Origin: Bacilli bacterium
GTDB lineage: Bacteria; Bacillota_I; Bacilli_A; RFN20; CAG-449
DNA length: 44,226 nucleotides
Assembly: GCA_900755065.1 (NCBI GenBank)
Contig: CAAEFC010000041.1
Span: 1-44,226, forward strand
Direction of reading: 5' to 3'
Shown here: positions 34,925-41,799 of the stretch, one piece after another
Layout of the letters: each line of letters starts with the position of its first letter
Position numbering within the stretch: the first letter of the stretch is position 1
Notes under the pieces: model-generated
Database searches by the model: none
What the model was told of the DNA's origin: nothing
The model's input: the letters and a program-made list of their open reading frames with translations, nothing else
Program-made: the position numbers and the translations under genes

Positions 34925-35478
34925 CCGTTATAACGGCTCATCGCGCGGTCGAATCCGCGATCGACGATCTCCTGAATCGCTTCTCCCGCTTTGAGAATCG
35001 CCCCGTCGAGTTCTCGTTGCTGTTCCGCGGTAGGTTTATTTAAAACGTAGTCGATCACCTCTGTCGTGTTTCTTCCGATTCCGATCCGGATCCGTTTGAT
35101 CTTGTCCGTTCCCAGATTTTCAATCACGCTTTTCATTCCCTTGTGTCCGCCGGAAGAACCAGCGCTCCGAAGACGGATTTTTCCCGGTTCCAGGTCCATG
35201 TCGTCGTAGATGACGACCACGTTTTCCAGAGGAATTTTAAAGAAACCGACGATTTCCCGCACGCTGTTTCCGGACAGATTCATATATGTCTGCGGTTTCA
35301 AGAAAAGAACCGTTTCCGTTCCGAAACGGACGGAAGCATACAGCGCGCTGAACCCCTTTTTTTCTACCGAAAGCGAAAAACGATTCTGGCAGAACGCATC
35401 GATGCAGGCAAATCCCATGTTATGCCGGGTCTTTTCGTATTCTTTTCCCGGATTTCCCAAACCGACAAACAGCCACAT
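34921..35478 (-). CDS. pth: Peptidyl-tRNA hydrolase
   Basis: A 185-residue enzyme that recycles peptidyl-tRNA released from stalled ribosomes. It has the N-terminal VGLGNPG, the catalytic His19 in TRHNMGF, the QTYMNLSG motif, the DDMDL acidic motif and the GSSGGHKGM loop. A ribosome site GAGGAGG precedes the ATG. It sits directly before mfd, as in Bacillus except that fin is missing. Confidence 0.96.
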   Translation of the reverse strand: MWLFVGLGNPGKEYEKTRHNMGFACIDAFCQNRFSLSVEKKGFSALYASVRFGTETVLFLKPQTYMNLSGNSVREIVGFFKIPLENVVVIYDDMDLEPGKIRLRSAGSSGGHKGMKSVIENLGTDKIKRIRIGIGRNTTEVIDYVLNKPTAEQQRELDGAILKAGEAIQEIVDRGFDRAMSRYNG

Positions 35479-35602
35479 CGCGCTTTCCTCCTCTCAAATC
35501 CATGGTAATCTTATCACAAAAGAACAAAAAAAGTACACTCATCGTTCCCGATTTCGGAAAATCGTTGATCAAAAATGCGAAGGCGTTTACTCTGATTTTC
35601 CC

Positions 35603-36013
35603 GTATACGGACAGGATTTCTCAGTGAAAATGATCGAACTGGCATCGAAAAAAATGCCGGGCGCGCATCTTTATCAGGGAGATTTTACGAAAGGATTAAA
35701 AAAGCCGCTGCTTAATCGATCGTATGATTTTATCGTCGCTACATATTCCTTGCATCATCTGACGGACAAACAAAAAATCGCTTTTCTTCGCACCTTGCGC
35801 GGCTGTCTGAAAGAGAATGGAAGGATTCTGATCGGCGATGTGGCGTTTAAGACCCGCGATCAATGGAATCAGTGCAGGAAAGAAGCCGGCGATGAATGGG
35901 ACGAGGAGGAAATCTATTTCGTTTTCGACGAACTGCGAGAAGTTTTTCCGGACCTTACCTTCACTGAGATTTCGTCCTGCGCGGGAATCCTGACATTAAC
36001 TCGCGACGAATAA
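35603..36013 (+). pseudogene. N-terminally truncated SAM-dependent methyltransferase (ubiE/class I type)
   Basis: From VYGQDFSVKMIELA the frame carries the middle and end of a class I methyltransferase: the acidic-loop strand, GDFTKG, FIVATYSLHHL and GRILIGDVAF. The N-terminal 40-60 residues, including the GxGxG SAM-binding motif I, are missing. The upstream frame continues into non-homologous sequence and antisense to pth. A GTG with an AGGA site 7 bases upstream (35624) could still start a short product, but it would lack the SAM pocket. It was probably made by a deletion next to pth. Confidence 0.65.
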
Positions 36014-36194
36014 CGCAAAAAGGGCAGTACTTCCCTTATAGACGTGATCGCACCTTTTTTGTTTACGGGCATCTTTTCCCCTACTTGCGGCAGTGTACGA
36101 TACGGGCAAAAACGAAAAAAATCCCTGTTAATCAAAGTCGTTTCTCCCTTCTTTAAACACTTACGATACAGCGAGTTTCATCGATAAAACCAAT

Positions 36195-36233
36195 AAAAAA
36201 GTATATTGCCCGATCGAAAGGGAATATACTTTT
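36195..36233 (-). terminator. Rho-independent terminator of the DUF1540 gene
   Basis: On the minus strand AAAAGTATATT-CCC pairs with GGG-AATATACTTTT across an 8-base loop with one bulge, followed by a run of T, starting 7 bases after the stop. The structure is nearly symmetric and may also work for the other strand. Confidence 0.75.
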
Positions 36234-36239
36234 CCGCGA

Positions 36240-36542
36240 TTATCTTTTTTCAAAACTTTCGCATTTCGCCATATCGTTGACGTCTCCGACGGAAAGATGC
36301 TTCCGGATACAGACTCCTTCGCTGTTGGTTTTGCAAACCGTGCAACGGCAGAGAACCTGCTTGTCGTTCTGATTCAGGAAGAAGTCTTCTTCCATTCCGA
36401 ACTCGATATCGATCGGCGAATCGTCGTGCTTGGTGTCGAAACTGTCGCACAGCGCGGAATCGGAAACTTCGATGGCGTTTTTCATGCAAGCCTCGCAGTA
36501 ATTGTGCTTGCATTCAAATTCGCGGCATTTGATTTTTGACAT
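36240..36542 (-). CDS. Protein with two DUF1540 zinc-ribbon-like motifs
   Basis: A 100-residue cysteine-rich protein. Two tandem units share the pattern C-x(3-4)-C-x(6)-C-x-x-x-x-I ... C-x-S-F: one at about residues 7-35, the second at about 65-97. DUF1540 proteins are small, probably zinc-binding, common in spore formers and of unknown function. A GAGG ribosome site precedes the ATG. The upstream region has a sequence resembling a sporulation-sigma promoter. It is a single-gene unit with a strong terminator. Confidence 0.85.
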   Translation of the reverse strand: MSKIKCREFECKHNYCEACMKNAIEVSDSALCDSFDTKHDDSPIDIEFGMEEDFFLNQNDKQVLCRCTVCKTNSEGVCIRKHLSVGDVNDMAKCESFEKR

Positions 36543-36562
36543 AATAACCTCTTTTCCGAACC

Positions 36563-36592
36563 TAGTATTCGCCGAAAATCGTTTTTTATGTA
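36563..36592 (-). promoter_or_regulatory. Possible sporulation-sigma promoter of the DUF1540 gene
   Basis: On the minus strand TACATA (36587-36592), a 17-base spacer and AATACTA (36563-36569), the latter 6 of 7 to the sigma-G/E-like -10 CATACTA. The -35 match is weak. Confidence 0.35.
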
Positions 36593-36612
36593 TCCGTTGA
36601 AATCAATTCTTC

Positions 36613-36641
36613 TTTTCATGGGCAGAAAATATCTTTATACT
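36613..36641 (+). promoter_or_regulatory. Probable promoter of the DUF368-PAP2 pair
   Basis: TTTTCA (36613-36618), a 17-base spacer and TATACT (36636-36641), 26 bases before the DUF368 start. Confidence 0.5.
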
Positions 36642-36667
36642 AATAGGTAACCGAAAGGAAACAAATT

Positions 36668-37582
36668 ATGGACAAAAAGAAATTGAAAGAACCGCTGATG
36701 GACGGGTGCAAGGGCATTGCCATCGGCGTATCGATGATCATTCCAGGCTTTTCCGGCGGCACGATCGCCGTATTGATGAATATTTACGACAAGATTCTGG
36801 AAGCGATCACGGGCATTTTCCGTCATTTCAAATCGTCGTTGCTGGTGCTGATTCCCTTATTGATCGGCGCGGTCATCGGTTTTGCCGGATTGGTTTTTCC
36901 GCTTCAATTCGGGCTTTCCCATATTCCTTTAGTCGTGATTTCGTTGTTCGTCGGATTCATCATCGGAGGTATTCCCTTTATTTATAAAAAAGTGCAGGGA
37001 AAGGAAAATCCGTTGAGCATCATCATCGGCATTCTGGCCATGGGGCTTGTCATTTCGCTCTGTTTTATCCAGAACAACCAAACGCTCAACCTCGAACAAC
37101 TGAACGCAGGAACGTGGTTCTATCTGCTTTTAGCGGGCATTCTTTCTTCCGTCGCTCTGGTCGCTCCGGGAATTTCGGGAAGCATGACCTTAATGATTCT
37201 CGGGGTTTACACTTCGCTGATCGATGTATTGAAAGATCTGATGAGTTTCAACAACGTCGGTCATAATCTGCTCGTTCTGGTTCCTCTGGCGATCGGACTC
37301 ATCGTCGGATTCGTTCTGATGAGCATTCTGATGAAATACCTGCTCAAAAAGCATACGACCTCGACTTATTTCGCCATTCTCGGATTCATCATCGGATCGA
37401 TCGTCACCATCTATTATCTGACGATTACCGATGAAAAATATCCGGTTCGGTTCGACGCGCTGAACATATCGTTAAGCATCGTCGTTCTCCTCGTCGGCAT
37501 CGTCGCCACTTATTTCCTCGAAAATCTGGTCAGCCGCAAGGAAGAAAAAGCGAAAGAAGAACCCGTAAGCGACGAGGATTGA
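36668..37582 (+). CDS. DUF368-family membrane protein (PopT-like undecaprenyl-phosphate translocase)
   Basis: A 304-residue polytopic protein with about eight TM helices. Two inverted-looking repeats begin with IIPGFSGGTIAVLMNIYD (about 22-39) and VAPGISGSMTLMILGVY (about 162-178), the hallmark of DUF368. Members of this family have been shown to return undecaprenyl phosphate across the membrane in some bacteria. GAAAGGA precedes the ATG. The PAP2 phosphatase gene begins 3 bases after the stop, which strongly links the two in lipid-carrier recycling. The C-terminal tail is charged and cytoplasmic. Confidence 0.88.
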   Translation: MDKKKLKEPLMDGCKGIAIGVSMIIPGFSGGTIAVLMNIYDKILEAITGIFRHFKSSLLVLIPLLIGAVIGFAGLVFPLQFGLSHIPLVVISLFVGFIIGGIPFIYKKVQGKENPLSIIIGILAMGLVISLCFIQNNQTLNLEQLNAGTWFYLLLAGILSSVALVAPGISGSMTLMILGVYTSLIDVLKDLMSFNNVGHNLLVLVPLAIGLIVGFVLMSILMKYLLKKHTTSTYFAILGFIIGSIVTIYYLTITDEKYPVRFDALNISLSIVVLLVGIVATYFLENLVSRKEEKAKEEPVSDED

Positions 37583-37585
37583 GAA

Positions 37586-38188
37586 ATGTTTTTCCAAGAA
37601 ATCGACGAAACGATCTCCGGCTGGATGCTGAAACTTCACGGAAACGATTTCATCAATCAGACGATGAAATTCTTTTCGCTGATCGGCGAAGCGGGCATTA
37701 TCTGGATTCTGATTCTGGTTCTTCTTCTCATCGTCGTCGTTTCCCGAAAGAAGAAATGCCCGGTCGTCCTTCTCTTCGCCGGTCTTTTTCTTTTGATCGG
37801 ATGGCTCTTCAACGACTACTGCCTGAAACTTCTGATTCACCGGTCGCGACCTTATCTCAATCACGAAGCATTCGGCACCGCGTTCGAGGATTTCATGGTT
37901 TCGATTCACTATTCCTTTCCGAAAGGATACTCGTTTCCTTCCGGGCATTCTTTTTCTTCGTTCAACGCGGCTACGGGAATCGCCCTCTATAAGAAAAAAC
38001 TGGGTTTTTTGACTTATCCGATCGCTTTTCTGATCGCGTTTTCGCGGATTTTTCTCGGCGCGCATTATTTCACCGACGTGCTGATCGGTTCGCTGATCGG
38101 AATCGCTTTCGGCTTTTTGTCTCACTTTCTCGGCAAGAAACTTTTCCAGTCCGAAAAAATCAGAAATCATCCGAAATTCACCGAATAA
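37586..38188 (+). CDS. PAP2-family phosphatase, probable undecaprenyl-pyrophosphate phosphatase
   Basis: A 200-residue membrane phosphatase with all three PAP2 signatures: KxxxxxxRP (Lys81-Pro89), PSGH (118-121) and SRxxxGxHxxxD (153-164). Five or six TM helices. The size and the type fit BcrC/PgpB-like enzymes that make undecaprenyl phosphate from the pyrophosphate outside the cell. The upstream DUF368 gene would then flip the product back in. Another lipid phosphate cannot be excluded. Confidence 0.87.
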   Translation: MFFQEIDETISGWMLKLHGNDFINQTMKFFSLIGEAGIIWILILVLLLIVVVSRKKKCPVVLLFAGLFLLIGWLFNDYCLKLLIHRSRPYLNHEAFGTAFEDFMVSIHYSFPKGYSFPSGHSFSSFNAATGIALYKKKLGFLTYPIAFLIAFSRIFLGAHYFTDVLIGSLIGIAFGFLSHFLGKKLFQSEKIRNHPKFTE

Positions 38189-38222
38189 AAGAATATTTTC
38201 TCTTTTTCACCGTTGAACAGTC

Positions 38223-38241
38223 TCTTTTCGATACGAAAAGA
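38223..38241. repeat. Perfect inverted repeat between PAP2 and ppdK genes
   Basis: TCTTTTCG-ATA-CGAAAAGA, 8-base arms with a 3-base centre. A T8 run follows 17 bases later, too far for a standard terminator. It could be an operator for ppdK. Confidence 0.4.
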
Positions 38242-38278
38242 ATATCTGAAAATTAGTGTTTTTTTTCCTTAGGGTTTA

Positions 38279-38287
38279 TGTTAAAAT
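38279..38287 (+). promoter_or_regulatory. Possible extended -10 promoter of ppdK
   Basis: TG-T-TAAAAT fits an extended -10 box; the -35 region is only a T-run. The leader to the start is about 60 bases long and contains a small GCATA/TATGC hairpin. Confidence 0.4.
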
Positions 38288-38350
38288 AGTCGCGTAGCAT
38301 AAATATGCGCGTCAGTATTTTTTAGTGCGGCGCATTACAGGAGGAAATAT

Positions 38351-40984
38351 ATGCCAAAAAAATATGTCTATGCGTTCAGCGAAGCACATGGTCTTGGTAA
38401 AGAACTCTTGGGCGGTAAAGGCGCGGGCCTTGCTGAGATGACTCACATCGGAGTCCCGATTCCGCAAGGTTTCACCATTACCACCGAAGCGTGTACTCTT
38501 TATTATGACAGCGGAAAGAAGTTGCCTGAACACGTCATCGAAGAAATCTACGCCAACGTGCATCACGTGGAAGAGATCACCGGAAAAACGTTCGGCGGCG
38601 ATCACAACCCGCTTCTGGTTTCCGTGCGGTCGGGCGCCAGAGTATCCATGCCGGGTATGATGGACACCATTCTCAATCTGGGTCTGAACGACCATACCGT
38701 CGAAGTTCTGGCCAAAGAAACCAACAACGAACGATTCGCTTACGACAGTTACCGGCGTTTCATTCTGATGTTCACCAACATCGCCAAAGGACATCCGAGA
38801 ACCGATATGGACAAGATGCTCGACAGCCTGAAAGAAGCGAAAGGGTACAAACTCGACACCGAAGTAACCGCCGATGAACTCAAAGATCTCGTCGCCCGTT
38901 ACAAAGAATATTACAAAACCGTCTTCCACGAAGACTTCCCGAGCGATCCGTACGTTCAACTGATCGAAGCGGTCAAAGCGGTCTTCCGTTCCTGGGACAA
39001 CCCGAGAGCCAACGTTTACCGAATGATGAACTCGATTCCGTATTCCTGGGGAACCGCGGTCAACGTTCAGTCGATGGCATTCGGAAACAAAGGCGAGACT
39101 TCCGGAACCGGCGTCGCGTTCTCCCGTGATCCGGGAACCGGCGAAAAGGTCGTTTCCGCAGAATATCTTCCGAACGCGCAGGGCGAAGACGTCGTCGCCG
39201 GAATCCGCACGCCTCTTCACATCGACGAATTGAAGAGAAGAATGCCGGAAGTGTACGATCAATTCATCAAAACCATCAAGATGATGGAAGCCCACTACCG
39301 CGATATGCAGGATATGGAATTCACCGTCGAAGAAGGAAAACTGTATTTCCTGCAAACCCGTAACGGAAAGAGAACGCCGGCCGCCGCGCTGAAAATGGCC
39401 TGCGACATGGTCGACGAAGGTCTGATCACCACCGATGAAGCGGTTCTGAGAATCGACCCGGTCTCCTTCGATAAACTCCTGCTTCCGAACTTCGATAAAA
39501 CCGAAGTCGAAAAAGCCACGCCGATCGCCACCGGTTTAGCCGCCGGTCCGGGCGCCGGAACGGGCAAACTGGCCTTCACCGCTGAAGAAGCCGAAAGAAG
39601 ACATCAGAATGGCGAAAAAGTCATTCTCGTCCGCGCTGAAACCTCTCCGGAGGACATCATCGGCATGGTCGCTTCCGAAGCGATTCTGACGATGAGAGGC
39701 GGTATGACTTCTCACGCCGCCGTCGTTGCCCGCGGCATGGGTAAATGCTGCGTCTGCGGTTGCTCTGCGGCGTTGATCGACGAAGAAGCCAAAACCGTAA
39801 CCATCGACGGAAAAGTGTATACCGAAAACGACACGTTCTCGATCGACGGTTCTACCGGAAAAGTGTATCTCGGCTCGATCAAAACCGTCAATCCGGATCT
39901 CTCTTCGGGTTATTTCGGCCGTCTGATGTCCTGGGTCGATAAGGCCAGAACGTTGAAAATCCGTACGAACGCCGATACGCCGAGAGACGCCAAACAGGCC
40001 AAAGAATTCGGCGCGGAAGGAATCGGTCTCTGCCGTACCGAACATATGTTCTTCGATAAAGACCGGATTTTCTCGATGAGAAAGATGATTCTGGCCGACA
40101 ATGCCGAAGAAAGAAAAGCGGCGTTGAAAGAACTCGAACCAATGCAGCAATCCGATTTTGAAGGACTTTACGAGATCATGGACGGAATGAACGTCAACGT
40201 CCGTCTTCTGGATCCGCCTCTTCACGAATTCCTCCCGCAGGAAGAAGATAAAATCGCCGAACTCGCCAAAGCAACCGGTCGTACCGTCGAACAGGTCAAA
40301 GCGAGATGCGAAGAACTTCACGAATTCAACCCGATGATGGGACACCGCGGTTGCCGTCTGGCCGTTTCGTATCCGGAAATCTGCGAAATGCAGACCACCG
40401 CGATCATCAAAGCGGCGATCGCCGTCCAGAAGAAGACCGGAAAGCCGATCACGCCGGAAATCATGGTTCCTCTCGTACTCGAAGTCAAAGAACTGAAATT
40501 CGTCAAGAACATCATCACCGCTACCGCGGACAAACTGATTGCCGAAGCCGGTGTCAAGATGACCTATCACGTCGGTACGATGATCGAAATTCCTCGCGCG
40601 GCGCTTCTTGCCGACGAAATCGCAACCGAAGCCGAATTCTTCTCGTTCGGAACCAACGACCTGACGCAGATGACCTTCGGATTCTCCCGCGACGATGTAA
40701 CCAAGTTCCTTCCGGATTACTACGGAAACAAGATTTTTGAAGAAGATCCGTTCAAGACTTTGGATCAGCACGGCGTGGGCAAATTGGTGACGATGGCTGT
40801 CAAACTCGGTCGTTCGACTCGCCCTGACCTCCACATCGGTGTCTGCGGAGAAACCGGCGGAGAACCGAATTCCATTCAGTTCTACCACAATGCCGGATTG
40901 GATTATGTCTCCTGCTCTCCGTTCCGCGTGCCGGTAGCCCGACTTGCCGCCGCGCAGGCTGCGATCAAAGCCAAAAGCAAATAA
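38351..40984 (+). CDS. ppdK: Pyruvate, phosphate dikinase
   Basis: An 877-residue enzyme interconverting pyruvate, ATP and phosphate with phosphoenolpyruvate, AMP and pyrophosphate. An N-terminal ATP-grasp domain (GGKGAGLAEM near the start) precedes the swivelling phosphohistidine domain with GGMTSHAAVVARG. That places the catalytic His455 at the same number as in the Clostridium symbiosum enzyme. The C-terminal PEP-binding barrel has Cys832 in GVCGETGGEP. AGGAGG is 8 bases before the ATG. In anaerobes it often works in glycolysis in place of pyruvate kinase or supplies PEP for gluconeogenesis. Single-gene unit. Confidence 0.97.
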   Translation: MPKKYVYAFSEAHGLGKELLGGKGAGLAEMTHIGVPIPQGFTITTEACTLYYDSGKKLPEHVIEEIYANVHHVEEITGKTFGGDHNPLLVSVRSGARVSMPGMMDTILNLGLNDHTVEVLAKETNNERFAYDSYRRFILMFTNIAKGHPRTDMDKMLDSLKEAKGYKLDTEVTADELKDLVARYKEYYKTVFHEDFPSDPYVQLIEAVKAVFRSWDNPRANVYRMMNSIPYSWGTAVNVQSMAFGNKGETSGTGVAFSRDPGTGEKVVSAEYLPNAQGEDVVAGIRTPLHIDELKRRMPEVYDQFIKTIKMMEAHYRDMQDMEFTVEEGKLYFLQTRNGKRTPAAALKMACDMVDEGLITTDEAVLRIDPVSFDKLLLPNFDKTEVEKATPIATGLAAGPGAGTGKLAFTAEEAERRHQNGEKVILVRAETSPEDIIGMVASEAILTMRGGMTSHAAVVARGMGKCCVCGCSAALIDEEAKTVTIDGKVYTENDTFSIDGSTGKVYLGSIKTVNPDLSSGYFGRLMSWVDKARTLKIRTNADTPRDAKQAKEFGAEGIGLCRTEHMFFDKDRIFSMRKMILADNAEERKAALKELEPMQQSDFEGLYEIMDGMNVNVRLLDPPLHEFLPQEEDKIAELAKATGRTVEQVKARCEELHEFNPMMGHRGCRLAVSYPEICEMQTTAIIKAAIAVQKKTGKPITPEIMVPLVLEVKELKFVKNIITATADKLIAEAGVKMTYHVGTMIEIPRAALLADEIATEAEFFSFGTNDLTQMTFGFSRDDVTKFLPDYYGNKIFEEDPFKTLDQHGVGKLVTMAVKLGRSTRPDLHIGVCGETGGEPNSIQFYHNAGLDYVSCSPFRVPVARLAAAQAAIKAKSK

Positions 40985-40998
40985 TCTGACAAAATAAA

Positions 40999-41186
40999 GG
41001 TTCTGTAAAATCGAATGGGGTTTTATGGAGCCAACAAAAATAGAAAGATGGCAAATCTTATGGGCGATTAGAGTTAATCTGGTCGTCCTTTTCTATTGGA
41101 AAATTTTTTTATTTTTAACCGATGTAAAATTGTCTGGGTGGATTTTATCGCAATTTTTTCAAAACCCCATTCGATTTTACAGAATC
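40999..41186. mobile_element. MITE-like element with 26-base terminal inverted repeats
   Basis: The ends at 40999-41024 and 41161-41186 are inverted copies with 25 of 26 bases matching; TTCTGTAAAATCGAATGGGG is part of the shared run. The element is 188 bases with no transposase. Ends starting GG and the arm length recall ISL3-type elements, which is uncertain. No clear target duplication is seen; instead the flanks carry GACAAAA in inverted orientation as well, so the arms may extend outward imperfectly. It begins 15 bases after the ppdK stop and could also act as a transcript end. Confidence 0.55.
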
Positions 41187-41473
41187 TTTTTGTCCTCCGA
41201 ATTCTTGCCAAAAAGTAAAAATTCCGCTCAACATAGCGGGTAATTCCTCAAATTGAACATGTAATGACAGCGACAAAAAAGGAAATTTTTATGCCGGAAA
41301 CGATGTCAATTTGCCAAGATGGCAAACAAAATATAAAAATATTATGCCAAAGTAACAAATAAATACCAAGTGAGAATAATAAAGATAAGAGGGGCCGTTA
41401 TGACGTTAAAACAGTTAAGAACCGAAAACTCTTTCTCAAAATAGAAGCGTGCTTTTTGACACATAAGGATTAA

Positions 41474-41632
41474 ATGGATAAAGGCGAAAAAGTTGTTAAC
41501 GATTCAACATCTTCCAAAACAATTTTTCAGAATCAAGTAGTTAGATTCATGGATTTTCAGATATTCTTCTGTTATATTTATTCTCTTTTTTTCTCCTTAT
41601 TTTATCTTCCCTTTTTCTCTCTATTCTTATAG
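41474..41632 (+). CDS. Possible small membrane peptide (52 residues)
   Basis: An ATG preceded by AAGGA at 4 bases opens a 52-codon frame. The first half is polar (MDKGEKVVNDSTSSKT); the second half is a single hydrophobic, Phe/Tyr/Leu-rich stretch that would span the membrane. Small toxins and regulatory peptides can look like this, but the hydrophobic part coincides with a pyrimidine-rich tract that would code for such residues by chance. Not similar to anything I know. Confidence 0.25.
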   Translation: MDKGEKVVNDSTSSKTIFQNQVVRFMDFQIFFCYIYSLFFSLFYLPFFSLFL

Positions 41633-41743
41633 ATGTTTATTCAAAATCGACGATATTTTTTAAAATCTGTCTAAGATTAAATCAAAAGAAAAGAAAGCGT
41701 TTTCATTTTTTTTCGGTTAAGTCCCGTTTTTGTTTTAAATCTA

Positions 41744-41772
41744 TTTCCAATTCCGTTTTTAAGCGTTATAAT
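41744..41772 (+). promoter_or_regulatory. Promoter of the carbohydrate-binding lipoprotein gene
   Basis: TTTCCA (41744-41749), a 17-base spacer and a perfect TATAAT (41767-41772), 28 bases before the ATG. GGGAG is the ribosome site. Confidence 0.6.
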
Positions 41773-41799
41773 GAAATTACATAAAAGAAAGGGAGAAAA

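Larger units (their letters stand above)
40985..41799. other. A+T-rich gene-poor region between ppdK and the lipoprotein gene
   Basis: About 815 bases with markedly higher A+T than the genes around it. It contains a MITE-like element (40999-41186), a TTTGCCA/TGGCAAA inverted repeat (about 41309-41327), several short ATG-initiated frames of 13-52 codons with ribosome-site-like sequences, a pyrimidine-rich tract near 41575-41635, and the promoter of the next gene. It may be debris of lost accessory genes. Confidence 0.6.

Noticed and set aside
35210..35602. Upstream extension of the methyltransferase frame antisense to pth
   Set aside because: The sequence there encodes pth on the other strand and gives no methyltransferase motif; only the part after about 35603 resembles the family.
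39536..40888. Open frame of 450 codons antisense to ppdK
   Set aside because: Shadow of ppdK, with the same Phe/Arg/His-rich composition as the other antisense frames.
41025..41243. 72-codon frame across the MITE-like element
   Set aside because: It starts inside one terminal repeat and runs through the other. It has no ribosome site and its hydrophobicity follows from A+T-rich sequence.
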